DNA of 64,000 nt from Dolomedes plantarius (taxonomy: Eukaryota > Arthropoda > Arachnida > Araneae > Dolomedidae). A program made the position numbers and the translations under genes. The stretch is taken from positions 2,375,268-2,439,267 of the forward strand of contig OU015494.1 of the NCBI GenBank assembly GCA_907164885.2, given 5' to 3'. Of this stretch, positions 1 to 9,504 are shown piece by piece. Each line of letters opens with the position of its first letter. Positions within the stretch are counted from its first letter, which is position 1. Below the pieces are notes generated by a model that did no database searches, was not told the origin of the DNA, and saw only the letters and a program-made list of their open reading frames with translations.

Positions 1-234
1 AGACAGCCATCTGACATTCCTTTCGGTTGTATCACCAAGTGCAATAGTGGTTTGGGAATGAGTAGAATCCTGAAGTGAGGGCTGGAAATGTCAAAAGAAA
101 ACCCTGGTGCCCATCACAACTATGGATGCAGTGTCTACCGTTTCAGTTTTAAGCATGGTGTTTCACAGCTGTAAGACTGACTGGGGAGAAAGATGCGTGT
201 GTCTGAACGCAAGCATCAACTGCACAACGGCCTA

Positions 235-285
235 CAATAACTGCAATGGGGTATTTCACAACGACATACCCCATTGCAGTTATTG
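235..285. repeat. Perfect 20-bp inverted repeat (hairpin)
   Basis: Arms 235-254 and 266-285 are exact reverse complements around an 11-base loop (TTCACAACGAC). The stem includes the core ACTGCAATGGGGTAT. No terminal repeats or coding context explain it. It could be a foldback remnant or a small hairpin RNA locus. Confidence 0.7.
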
Positions 286-689
286 CACTGTAGATCATGA
301 GAATCCAATAAAAGGAATTGATGAATGAGGTGGTGCTAGCTGGTCCATAGACGTTCTTTTCAAGACTGACGATGCGAACAATCTCGTATCGAAAAAAGCA
401 CGAGAAGAATAAAGTAGCTAAGCTTAAAAAATTATATACAATACAAATATGGTAGTGAATAAATCCAAGTTTATTACATTCGTTCATAAAATTAAAAATG
501 AGCAATTATCTACATACCAAAAAACATTAGTATATTTCCTTGTGTTTAAAGATTGTCCAAATGAGGGAGATGAGAAAATTCAAGAGAAAGCGCCTGCACC
601 GAGACTTGGACGCTACATTCATAATCAACCCGCATTTAATAGTCAATATTTTGGTTAGTGTTGGGGTTATGGCAGAATGTATTTAATAT

Positions 690-1380
690 TTTTTGTACAC
701 AATTTAATGTTCTTTAATTTTTGTATAAAACTTTTTTTTACATAAAGTTAATATTTCACAACTTATTTACAAAAACACAAAAAAGGCCTTCAACATCTTT
801 AAACAACTCATGGAAATTACTGCTTTAGAAATCAGATGTCTATGGCGTCAGAAATTATTTTTACTAAAGCTTTTTGGGTAAATAAATGAGCTAGAAACTT
901 TCTAGCGTATGCATGGCCAGGAAACTTTTTTTTTACTCACGTAGTTGCATACATCAGATTTAGTATTTATTTTTACCCACTTCCAGCCATTATGTACCCA
1001 ATGCAGCCTAAGTATGACATAAAAAGATAGAATCCACTAAACCCCACAATACAACCTGATAACAATGGACTGGATGTTGCTGCAACTTTATCTCGAGCTT
1101 TGATATGCAGAGGTTCGACAAACATGCGTGTGCAAGACTTTTGGGGCACATACGCGGGACATCCCCCCATCGCGATGGGGATGACCCGCGCATCCGCGTC
1201 CTACGCGTGATTGTTCACTATTTTCAAAGTCAATTATATTTGTTCGTGTTAGACTTATAAAAAAAATGTAAAGATGTTTTTGTTCATAATTTAATGCTCT
1301 TCAATTTTTGCATTCAATTTTTTTACATAAAATCATTATTTCTGAAGTTACTTGCAAAACCCCCAAAAAGTCTACACATT
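690..1380 (+). repeat. Pair of diverged direct repeats, about 100 bp each
   Basis: Segments at about 690-790 and 1278-1380 share an ordered series of blocks: TTTTGT..A.AATTTAATG, CTTCAATTTTTG-like, TTTACATAAA, then a run of A/C followed by AAAAAG.CT. The similarity is partial but collinear. The family is not recognised. Confidence 0.45.
1153..1190. repeat. GC-rich imperfect palindrome
   Basis: A perfect 16-bp palindrome (CCCCATCGCGATGGGG, 1165-1180) is flanked by arms CGCGGGACATCC and GGATGACCCGCG that match with one mismatch. It is conspicuously GC-rich in an AT-rich neighbourhood. The function is unknown. Confidence 0.6.
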
Positions 1381-1519
1381 TTCCAAGATGGAGGCGAAAG
1401 CTCAAGTCTGATCAGTGGAGACTTTTAGTATGTTCAATAGTATACCCAAACCAACATCTCCACCAATTTTCAAAACTTTCATATTTTTTTTAGCCATAAA
1501 ACCTATTTTGACTGGGCTA

Positions 1520-1815
1520 ACTGTCCATTTTGCGTTACGAATGATGTGTATGGTTTACTTCTTTCTGATGTCTTCATATGAAAAAAACCATTTTTTAAAT
1601 CCAATGTACTAAAAATACGTGTACACTGAAGTCTATCCAAAATATCCCCAATCAGTGGCAAAGGATACCTATCTTTCATTATAATTTTGTTAAATTTTCG
1701 GAAATCAGTACAAACACTCGGGGTACCATCAATTTTTTTACCACTACAACTTGACTAGAAAATTCCGGAGAACAAGGTTCAATTATATTCATGTTTAACC
1801 TTTCCTGAACTCGTT
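1520..1815 (-). pseudogene. Ty3/gypsy reverse transcriptase fragment (3' half of interrupted element)
   Basis: The minus strand encodes the start of a retroviral-type reverse transcriptase. It shows the S-P-W/E-x-S-x-V-V-x-V-K-K-x-D-G block, a C-x-D-F-R-x-x-N block, the Y-P-L-P-x-x-x-D-I-L-D block and F-S-T-L-D-L-x-x-G-F-F-H. There is a small frame break between the last two. It ends before the catalytic Y-x-D-D. It abuts the left end of the Polinton, and its upstream half (gag and protease) continues on the far side at 16777-18269 in the same orientation. Removing the Polinton and one copy of its 6-bp target duplication leaves the two halves in one reading frame. No 3' LTR is visible to the left, so the element is 3'-truncated. 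Confidence 0.8.
1810..1815. repeat. Polinton target site duplication, left copy
   Basis: CTCGTT immediately before the left inverted repeat is repeated exactly at 16771-16776 immediately after the right one. Six-bp duplications are characteristic of Maverick/Polinton integration. Confidence 0.9.
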
Positions 1816-1997
1816 AGTAGTATAGGAATGCGTGATTTCACCTCACTTTTTCCACTAAGACGGATTGAATGATTTTAGATGTATGATTTCATCGAATTAT
1901 GTTTTGTTTTTTATACAATTACGATAGTTCATTTCCAATTCCGCTACATTTTTCCACAAAAAAAGTGAAAAAAAAAGAGTGAGAATATAAATTGGAA
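1816..1997 (+). repeat. Polinton left terminal inverted repeat
   Basis: It begins AGTAGTATAGGAATG and matches the reverse complement of 16586-16770 with only a few substitutions and small indels in A and T runs. Similarity stops at about ATTGGAA (1991-1997). Confidence 0.92.
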
Positions 1998-2406
1998 CTA
2001 CTATAAAATAATAACCACTGCTATTGATTTTATATTGTATTTAGCTTAATTTCTTTACATAGTAAATTTAGGATTAAATGTTTCGCTATCAGCAAGATTT
2101 GGAAATATGTTTTTCCCATATAATCAAGATTAAATATCGGGTCAAGGAAATTTTGAAATCTAATCGCGAAACATACAAGGCTAATAAATATTTTTAACTT
2201 GTGAAGTGTTTTCTTCTAGACGATTATCATCTACGCAACGCTCAAAGTTTAATGGCATCTCGTCAACGTCTCATAATCAGTTTTGTTTATGCAAGATTAG
2301 CTTTTTTTCTCTAGAATAAATTTTTCACGAAGATAGATTCTATATAAATAATTTTCAGAGCTTGTATTTTCACATGCTTCAACTAGATCAGCTATAAACT
2401 AGAAGC

Positions 2407-3433
2407 ATGTCAACTCAAGGTAAGAATTTTTTAAAATTTATGTTAAGTATATCTTTCTATAAAATTATTTTCTCCTGGTAAAAAATAATTTTGTCTAATC
2501 ATATTATTTTGCGATATATTTAATTTTTTTATGTATAATAATATCTTGAAGTTCATACTGTTTTAATTAAAAAATAGAATTCAGTGTAGTAAATTACCCT
2601 ACTTGTAAAAAATTATTTTATCTATTCATATTATTTCGAGATATATTTAATTTGTTAATGCAAATAAATATCTAAAACATAGTAGCTCTTGAAATGAAAT
2701 TAATACTATTTTAAAAGAAATTTAAAAACAAAAAATTGAATTAACTGCTTGTAAACATTATTTTGTCTGTTGTCTGATCATATTAATTTACAATTTGTTA
2801 ATACATAATAATATCTAAAACATAGTAACACTTGAAATGAAATTAATACTATTTTTAAAAAAAAATTTAAAAAAAATAGAATTGACTGTTTCTTTGTAAA
2901 AAATTATTTTGTCTGATTATATTATTTCATGCTATGTTTTAATTTGTTTGAATAATAATATCTAATACATAATAATAATAATAATATCTAAAACACACTA
3001 AAAACTATAATATTTTAAAAGAATTGTTTTTTAATAAAAAATAGAATTGACCACTGGAACATATAAATTTCATCTGGATGATGATTCAGACGAGGATGAT
3101 CAAAAATCAAATGACGAAAGAAAATCTAAAAAAAGAGCCCGAAAAAGTTTATCCAATGATCCCGCTGCAAAACAACAAAAGAAGACAAACCGCTTCGATA
3201 TGGACTTAGCTGATGAAGATGTCACAGTGCTGATCCCTGAGTTTAGAATTAATCTGAGCAAGACGTTAGAAATGTACATTAAGGAATTTAAAAACAATCA
3301 TTATATAGGATTTGGGAGAAGAGACGAAAATAGTCTTGAACCTAAATACCGTTTCAATCTTCCTTTAACTTTATTTCCAAAAATTAAGGAGGGTATAAAA
3401 GCTATCGACAAACTTATAAAAAACAGTACTTAA
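2407..3433 (+). CDS. Putative spliced PC4-like single-strand DNA-binding protein
   Basis: The main exon (3045-3433) is open but has no ATG at its start; its first in-frame alternative start is TTG at 3047. Upstream, ATG at 2407 opens a 13-nt exon ending in G|GTAAGA (donor at 2420). Joined to the acceptor AAAAAATAG|AA at 3042-3044, it gives a continuous frame. I infer a two-exon gene with an intron of 2420-3044, encoding about 133 residues. The N-terminal half is acidic then strongly basic (D/S/E-rich, then K/R-rich). The C-terminal 65 residues show alternating hydrophobic strands, an aromatic G-F-G-R turn and a final helix (K-I-K-E-G-I-K-A-I-D-K-L-I). That layout resembles the PC4/Sub1 transcription coactivator and single-strand DNA-binding fold. 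A DNA-binding helper for the adjacent polymerase would fit. The PC4 assignment rests on architecture only. Confidence 0.5.
2470..3046 (+). repeat. Degenerate tandem repeats inside the putative intron
   Basis: At least four diverged units share, in order, AAAAATTATTTTGTCT, a TATTATTT...ATATTT block, an AATAATATCTAAAACAT-like block and a terminal AAAAAATAGAATT. The terminal motif recurs near 2573, 2733, 2875 and 3040. The last copy is the proposed splice acceptor, so earlier copies are candidate alternative acceptors. Confidence 0.6.
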
Positions 3434-3577
3434 GAAGGGAGGTAGACTCTTATATGATACTGAATCTTATATGATACTAATATGTTATAACTTATATACA
3501 TATACATGTTTATTGTATGATATACTTATGATTTTATATGTTTAAATACAATAGTTTTTACTCACTATTATGTAATA

Positions 3578-6500
3578 ATGAAATTTCTAAAGCTTTCAAG
3601 TAGTTTTAAAAATTTTACATCTAGTTATAGATTAAAAACAAATGCAAATGATGTTTTAAAACAACTAAAAACTGTAAAATCTAAGATATTCAAATTAATA
3701 TCTAAAACTCAAATTTGTTTAAGAGTAAGATACATAATATGTGTAAATATTATATTTTCAAAGACAATTTTAAACGAAGTAAAGAATGAAACAGCATATT
3801 TCTGTTCTTTCGCAGAACGATTAACATCTGTATATGAGTTTAACAGAAGTTACTCTAGAGTTGTAGACAAAATATTAACATCAGTTGAAAACTTTTGTCG
3901 CAATGGGTCTGGATATGTGATTGATACTATTACCGCTATTGATTTACATATTGGTAAATATAATTGTTTAAAGGGATCTTGCTCATCTAAACATGTTAAA
4001 TTACCTTCTTATTTTAAAAATAAAAGATGTTTGCTTAATGTAAAATCCACAAATGATAGATGTTTTCTTCATTGCATTCTAGCAGCTCGTTTTCCAGCTT
4101 GCAGGAAACAAAATCGAATTTCTATATATAAAAAACATCTAAAATACATTGATATGCGTGACTTACATTTTCCAGTTAAAATAAATAAAATTAAAAAATT
4201 TGAGGTTAGAAACAATATAGCAGTTAATGTTTTCGGCTTTCAGAAACAATTATTCCCTCTATATAAATCTAAGTTGAATGAAAAGCAATCAAAAAATATT
4301 GTAGATTTACTTCTATATAACTCACATTATTTCTTAATAACTGATTTAAATAAAGCTTTAGGTGATAAAAATAAAAATGTATTCTGTAGGAATTGTTTAT
4401 GCGGTTTTTACAGGAAGTCTACGCTACAAAATCGTATTAAAATGTGTGAAAGTTTTGAACCTCAAAAACTAAGTTTACCAGAAAGTTTAGAAATAAAATT
4501 TTCATCCTATGAGAAAACATTTAAATCTCCTTTTGTTCTATATTGTGACTTTGAGTGTATCACTTCTAAACTAAGTTATAATTTACCAGATTTTACAAAA
4601 TCATCCACTACTGAAATTGAACTGCATGAGGCTATTTGTTTCGCGATAATAGTTACAGATATTAACAATAAAATTGTATACAGCACATATTATGTAGGTG
4701 AAAATGTTATAAATACTTTCATTGCTAAAATCAAAATGCTTTCGCTTGTTATATTAGAAAAATTAAAAGTAAACATTCCTATGAAGAATGAAAAACCATT
4801 GACTGAAGCTAAAATATGTATAATATGTAAAAAAAAATTTAAAAATGCAGACATAATTTGCAGAGCTCATAATCACATAACCGGGGAATTCCACGGTTTT
4901 GCTCATAGAGGATGTAATTTAAGCTTCAAACCAAATTTTTACATACCAGTTGTAATCCACAATTTATCAGGTTATGATTCACATATCATATTAAAACACT
5001 TATCAAATAGTTTAATCCAGAAAATTAACATAATACCAATGAATACGCAAAAAATGTTAAGTTTTACTCTTGATAACTTAAAGTTTATTGATAGTTTCTT
5101 ATTTCTCAACAGTAGTTTGCAAACATTAACTGAAAATTTAAAAAATAGTAATTATCCTTTTAATGCTTTTAATGATTTTTTTTCATGTTATAAAAACAGA
5201 AATTTGCTTCAACAAAAAGGAGTGTTCCCATACTCATATTTCAGTTCTAAATCAGTTTTAGAAGAAAAGTCTCTACCAGCTAAGGAAAATTTTTTCAACA
5301 ATTTAACTAACTCAGAAATTACTGAAAATGAATATGAATTAGCTCAAAATGTGTGGAAAAGTTTTGGTTGTCGCCGCTTCAGAGACTATTTAAAACTATA
5401 TCAATTCACTGATGTGGTGTTATTGGCAGAAGTGTTTAATGTTTTCAGACATTTAGCTCATTCATTTTATGAGTTAGATCCTGTAAATTTTTTTTCAACT
5501 CCAGATCTTACATGGCATGCTGGGTTGAAATTCACTAATATAAAATTGCAATTATTGCCAGATATTGACATGTATTTAATGATTGAGAAAGGTATGAGAG
5601 GTGGTTTAACAGTACTTGGAAAAAGACATGCTTGTGCAAATAATCCCTACATCCCAGATACTTTTAAGAAGTGTAATTTAAGAAATTACATAATATCAAT
5701 TGATTGCAATAACTTATATGGTTTTGCAATGCAACAAAGCTTGCCTATAGAGAATTTTCGTTGGTTAAGTAAGGATGAAATTAAAGATTTAGATATTAAA
5801 CACCTATCTTCTTATTCAGCAATAGGATATATTTTAGATGTTAATCTTCAATATCCAGAATGTCTTCATAAAAGACACAATGATTTGCCATTGGCGGCAG
5901 AGCATCTAGTTATTAAAAATGAAATGCTTTCTCAATATCAGAAACAATTACTAGAGCAACATGATATAAAATTTACTAATACACATAATAAAAAACTAGC
6001 TCCAAATTTTTATGACAAGGAAAATTATATTGTTTACTGTGACAATTTAAAGTACTATTTGAATAATGGTTTAATATTGAAGAAAATTAACAGAGTTTTA
6101 GCTCTTACACGAGCTCCTTGGTTGAAACCATATATAGAATTCAATAATGAAAAAAGGAAGCAAGCATTAACTGAATTTGATCGATCATTTTTCAAATTAC
6201 TTAACAACGCATTTTTCGGGAAAACTTGTCAGAATATACGCAAACGTGTGAATATGAAAGCAGCGTTGAATGAAAATACTTGTAAAAAATATTTAGCATC
6301 TCCTGCACTCGAATATTTTGAAAGCATTAATGAAAATCTAACTCTTTGTAAATTGAAAAAGAACAATTTGTATTTAGACAAGCCAATTTATGTAGGTTTT
6401 GTAGTTTTAGAATTATCTAAGTTGCATATGTATAGAACTTACTATGATAAATTTAAAAATCTATATAATCAAAAATGTAATCTTTTGTATACTGATACGG

Positions 6501-6967
6501 ATTCATTGGTTATGCAGATATATACTAACGATATTTATCTAGATATAAAAAAATATTTTAGAGATATTATTGATACAAATGACTATCCAAAAGATCATAT
6601 TTTGTACACTGATATTTATGCTAATAAACTTGGTTATTTCAAGGATGAATGTAAATCAAAACCTATAAAAGAATTCATTGCACTTAAACCAAAAATGTAT
6701 TCTTATGTGTATGCAGGAGAAAACAAGAAAACAGCGAAAGGAATCAAATACTCTACTGTTAAAAGTTTTAATCATGATTTATATAAAGAAGTCTTATTCA
6801 ATAATAAAGTTTTGAGACATCAAGAATGTCATATTGTCAGCAAAAACCATGAGGTAAAAACTGTTGTTAAAAATAAAGTATCATTATCTAATTTTTTGGA
6901 TAAGAAGTATATTGCTGATGATGGTATTCATAATATTTCTTATGGACATTTTAAAATAAGAACTTGA
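3578..6967 (+). CDS. Protein-primed family B DNA polymerase (Polinton pPolB)
   Basis: This 1129-residue open frame begins at ATG 3578. The N-terminal 300 residues hold the Polinton-type pre-exonuclease region (N-D-R-C-F-L near 159, V-N-V-F-G near 216, a C-x2-C finger near 270). Exonuclease motifs follow: Y-C-D-F-E (D324, E326), L-S-G-Y-D (about 463) and F-T-D-V-V-L-L (about 608). A second finger (C-I-I-C ... H-R-G-C) lies between the first two. Polymerase motif A is D-C-N-N-L-Y-G (about 708), motif B is L-L-N-N-A-F-F-G-K (about 873) and motif C is Y-T-D-T-D-S (about 971). All catalytic acidic residues are present and there is no stop, so the enzyme could be active. It would replicate the element by protein priming from the inverted repeats. 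It has its own strand, opposite the virion block. Confidence 0.95.
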   Translation: MKFLKLSSSFKNFTSSYRLKTNANDVLKQLKTVKSKIFKLISKTQICLRVRYIICVNIIFSKTILNEVKNETAYFCSFAERLTSVYEFNRSYSRVVDKILTSVENFCRNGSGYVIDTITAIDLHIGKYNCLKGSCSSKHVKLPSYFKNKRCLLNVKSTNDRCFLHCILAARFPACRKQNRISIYKKHLKYIDMRDLHFPVKINKIKKFEVRNNIAVNVFGFQKQLFPLYKSKLNEKQSKNIVDLLLYNSHYFLITDLNKALGDKNKNVFCRNCLCGFYRKSTLQNRIKMCESFEPQKLSLPESLEIKFSSYEKTFKSPFVLYCDFECITSKLSYNLPDFTKSSTTEIELHEAICFAIIVTDINNKIVYSTYYVGENVINTFIAKIKMLSLVILEKLKVNIPMKNEKPLTEAKICIICKKKFKNADIICRAHNHITGEFHGFAHRGCNLSFKPNFYIPVVIHNLSGYDSHIILKHLSNSLIQKINIIPMNTQKMLSFTLDNLKFIDSFLFLNSSLQTLTENLKNSNYPFNAFNDFFSCYKNRNLLQQKGVFPYSYFSSKSVLEEKSLPAKENFFNNLTNSEITENEYELAQNVWKSFGCRRFRDYLKLYQFTDVVLLAEVFNVFRHLAHSFYELDPVNFFSTPDLTWHAGLKFTNIKLQLLPDIDMYLMIEKGMRGGLTVLGKRHACANNPYIPDTFKKCNLRNYIISIDCNNLYGFAMQQSLPIENFRWLSKDEIKDLDIKHLSSYSAIGYILDVNLQYPECLHKRHNDLPLAAEHLVIKNEMLSQYQKQLLEQHDIKFTNTHNKKLAPNFYDKENYIVYCDNLKYYLNNGLILKKINRVLALTRAPWLKPYIEFNNEKRKQALTEFDRSFFKLLNNAFFGKTCQNIRKRVNMKAALNENTCKKYLASPALEYFESINENLTLCKLKKNNLYLDKPIYVGFVVLELSKLHMYRTYYDKFKNLYNQKCNLLYTDTDSLVMQIYTNDIYLDIKKYFRDIIDTNDYPKDHILYTDIYANKLGYFKDECKSKPIKEFIALKPKMYSYVYAGENKKTAKGIKYSTVKSFNHDLYKEVLFNNKVLRHQECHIVSKNHEVKTVVKNKVSLSNFLDKKYIADDGIHNISYGHFKIRT

Positions 6968-7721
6968 ATTCAAATCTTTTGTTTTAAATGTGTCTATAAG
7001 TGTAAAAGTAAATTAAAAATTTTTTTTCATTAAAAAGAGAATGAAATAGCATAGATATTAGACTCATAAGAGAAAGTGTTTTCAGATTTTATATTTATTT
7101 ATTTATTTATTTATTTTTTTTTTGTTAGAATCTTCCTGTTAGAAATTCAAAATTGTAACCCCAGCCCAGATGTCGAGAAGTAAGGAAGGTCTAACTCTTT
7201 TACAATGTTTCACTGAACTAGTTTTCCAATTCGTTTTGGAACTAGTTCAGAAAAAAGAAAAACAAGTTTTTATGAGAATTTTGAGGCAGAGGGGGGTTTA
7301 CGAGTTGTCCGGCGTAAGACCTCCCAAGGGGATCTCATAACACCTGAGTCATGAGGTCCTTTTCACTTTGTGTATTGTTTTGTGTATTTTCTCTCTTGGG
7401 AGAATACACAAAATGATAGCACACTTTTCCCCCAGCCCTTATTAAATGTTTTACCTACACTCTGATATTCGCAGAGGATTAAACTATGATTATGACTACA
7501 GAGAGGTTCGTGTTGATATCCTCTGTACTCCTCTTATTATAGTTCAGCACATAGTGCACAAAAACTACACAAACAAATTCGCAGACAAACATCACACACT
7601 TACACTACACATTAACACTATTTTTAGAAGATTCAAATTTTTTTATATGAGTGAAAAATATACAGTTAATCATATTTAAAATAATATATTGTTTGTAGTG
7701 AATAAGAATGTTTAACTGTGC
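6968..7721. other. Noncoding centre of Polinton with hairpins
   Basis: No credible gene lies between the polymerase stop and the SINE; a 77-codon frame at 7446-7679 is not recognised. The stretch contains (TTTA)n at 7090-7118. A near-perfect inverted repeat lies at about 7210-7252 (CTGAACTAGTTTTCCAA paired with TTTTGGAACTAGTTCAG). A second lies at about 7374-7413 (TTTTGTGTATTTTCTC paired with GAGAATACACAAAA). Both sit downstream of the polymerase and could act in transcription termination. Confidence 0.5.
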
Positions 7722-7740
7722 AGAATGTTATATTTCAAGT

Positions 7741-8042
7741 TATAAATTTATGTAAAAAAATAATAAGTTGAAATAATGAAGAGAGTTTTGTTTGAGTTTT
7801 TTAACAAGAAGTACACTCCTGATTTTTGTTTTGTGTCTAATGCAGAGACACTTATCCTGAGACATCCATCTTTTGTTATTCACCACTATTATAACATCTA
7901 CTTTATTATGGAACCATCATATACATGACTTAATATTAATCTCTATGAGAGAGAGGATCAAGCCTTATTCGGGATTTGAACCCAAGCCCAGTGTGTGGTA
8001 GCTCTAAGCGCTAACCACTATACTAAGTGAGGGCTGATGTAG
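7741..8042 (-). mobile_element. tRNA-derived SINE, full length, inside the Polinton
   Basis: The minus strand starts at about 8042 with a tRNA-like head. A box-A-like TTAGTATAGTGGTTAGCGC is followed by a box-B-like GGGTTCAAATCCC (plus strand about 7968-7980). The body is about 220 bp with an AT-rich tail near 7741. It is flanked by a 19-bp direct repeat, AGAATGTTATATTTCAAGT, at 7722-7740 and 8043-8061, the expected target duplication of LINE-driven insertion. The anticodon arm does not fold with a 7-base loop, so this is not a functional tRNA gene. Confidence 0.8.
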
Positions 8043-8053
8043 AGAATGTTATA

Positions 8054-8625
8054 TTTCAAGTATTCTATACGAATACTTGAAAGAATAAATAAAAATTATA
8101 TGAATTCTTTAAATTTATAGAAAATATGGGTTTGGAGAATGAATTTATAGAACACTGTTATATACTAACAATAAATGCTACTATTTCTATTAATGTATAG
8201 TATATGAGTTTTTAACAAGTATATAGATGGAAAAAAGGACTATTACCAAATCAGAGTTTTACCACTTGTTGTATTAATCTTGATTTTAAGCATATTCTGT
8301 TTGAAGAATGCTTTTTTCTGCATGTGAAATTTTTTTAATCTATTTTTATGAATTTGTAATATGTATCACACAAATTGTAATAAAAAAAATGTATTGATAT
8401 ATTTGTTATGTTTTGTTTGAGTTATGTTTCATAAGGAGTCTTACAATAATGACTAAACTAAACATTTATGTCAAAATAACTTTTATTGAATTACTTTTTT
8501 TTTTTTACAAAAAAGTCATGATACAGCAAGCATGTGGTTTTAAAATGTTTCAACAGTAGTGACATTTTATGATTATAACATAGCATAAACATATAACTGC
8601 ATAAAACATTTTCACATATTTTAAG
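8054..8625. other. Noncoding spacer with 12-bp hairpin
   Basis: A perfect stem (TTTCAAGTATTC and GAATACTTGAAA around TATAC) lies at 8055-8083 and begins inside the right copy of the SINE target duplication. The rest is AT-rich with no gene that I can support. Confidence 0.5.
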
Positions 8626-8889
8626 TCAAGTTGTTAAACTCAAAGGATGTGAAGTAGTAAGCCTTGAAGAGTGAACTTCTTTCACGATTTCATTATTGTT
8701 TAATACTTTAAAGTATGCTATTTTAAGTTTGCAATCTGGAGTTTCACTGTGGGCTACATGGAAGTATAATGCTGCTTCGACACACTGTAGCATTGAATCG
8801 TAGAGAGTATCACAACAGCAATGAAGAACATATGGAGATGTTGTATCGATGCGTTGCAGATAGAGAAATCCATACTTAGCGACGTTCAT
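8626..8889 (-). CDS. Small Polinton protein, unknown
   Basis: This open frame of 87 residues starts at ATG 8889, downstream of the protease gene on the same strand. It has a C-C-C-D cluster near residue 24-27 and a mixed hydrophobic core, but no signal peptide or named motif. Its position at the end of the minus-strand virion block, just before the noncoding centre, suggests a late or accessory gene. I do not recognise the family; it could also be a chance frame. Confidence 0.4.
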   Translation of the reverse strand: MNVAKYGFLYLQRIDTTSPYVLHCCCDTLYDSMLQCVEAALYFHVAHSETPDCKLKIAYFKVLNNNEIVKEVHSSRLTTSHPLSLTT

Positions 8890-8985
8890 GGTTGTTTGCT
8901 GATCTTATTCTATTATCTTCTAAGATGGTAACAACCTTTTATATGGTTTTTGATGAGAGGAGATGGGAGGGGAGAGGGGAAATAT

Positions 8986-9504
8986 CTACACTCGTGACTT
9001 CCTGTAAACAATTTCCTTTAAACACTTGCAACTCTGTTGGTTCGTAATATTTTTTAGCTTCACAATGGCTTGTAGGTGTTTAGAAGCAAAATATCGAATA
9101 TGTTTTTCATTCGCTTGGGTATCATATGAAGATAAGTTACACATTTTTATATTTCGAGAAATGTGATACAAAAAGTATAGACAGAAGAGTCCACATGTAA
9201 GTGAAGAAGTGCTTTGATACATAGTTTTATTCCATTCAATTTCAACAGAGTTTTTTAACATGAAATTTAAAATTTCACCTTCTTTTGGACTAGATCCATA
9301 ACTACAAAAATGATAGCACACCTCATTTTTAAAGAACAAAGAAATCCAATGACTTCCAGATAAGTTTTGTCTATCTAAATTTACTATAAATGATTTGTAG
9401 GAGGTTTTATGTTTTGGTAGTGTATCAGATGCAAAAACTCCCCCAAATTTAATGCGAATAATAGGATCGTTGAGGGCAAGATTCCATAAGGTTAAGCTAT
9501 CCAT
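8986..9504 (-). CDS. Adenain-like cysteine protease (Polinton PRO)
   Basis: This 172-residue protein matches the adenovirus protease / Ulp1-like fold in motif order: G-S-H-W-I-S with catalytic His52, a strand ending C-Y-H-F-C-S-Y-G, Q97 as the oxyanion glutamine, and T-C-G-L-F-C-L with nucleophile Cys104. The family matures capsid proteins during virion assembly. The position that is normally acidic (Glu71 of adenain; D in many Polinton copies) is Cys67 here, so the third member of the triad appears substituted. The start codon overlaps the stop of the capsid gene as TAATG, indicating translation-coupled or compact packing. Confidence 0.88.
   Translation of the reverse strand: MDSLTLWNLALNDPIIRIKFGGVFASDTLPKHKTSYKSFIVNLDRQNLSGSHWISLFFKNEVCYHFCSYGSSPKEGEILNFMLKNSVEIEWNKTMYQSTSSLTCGLFCLYFLYHISRNIKMCNLSSYDTQANEKHIRYFASKHLQAIVKLKNITNQQSCKCLKEIVYRKSRV

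Larger units (their letters stand above)
1..1519. other. No gene recognised; repeat-derived flank
   Basis: Short open frames occur in this stretch on both strands (for example 107-328 plus and 449-658 plus), but none has a recognisable domain and they overlap each other. The stretch holds a perfect hairpin at 235-285, a GC-rich imperfect palindrome at 1153-1190 and a pair of diverged direct repeats. It lies beyond the point where the reverse transcriptase fragment of the interrupted Ty3/gypsy element stops being recognisable. Confidence 0.5.

Noticed and set aside
3047..3433. Gene starting at TTG 3047
   Set aside because: A non-ATG start is unlikely in an animal element; a short upstream exon with ATG and good splice signals explains the frame better.
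7950..8040. tRNA gene on the minus strand
   Set aside because: Box A and box B are clear, but the anticodon arm does not give a 7-base loop and the segment lies at the head of a SINE with a 19-bp target duplication.
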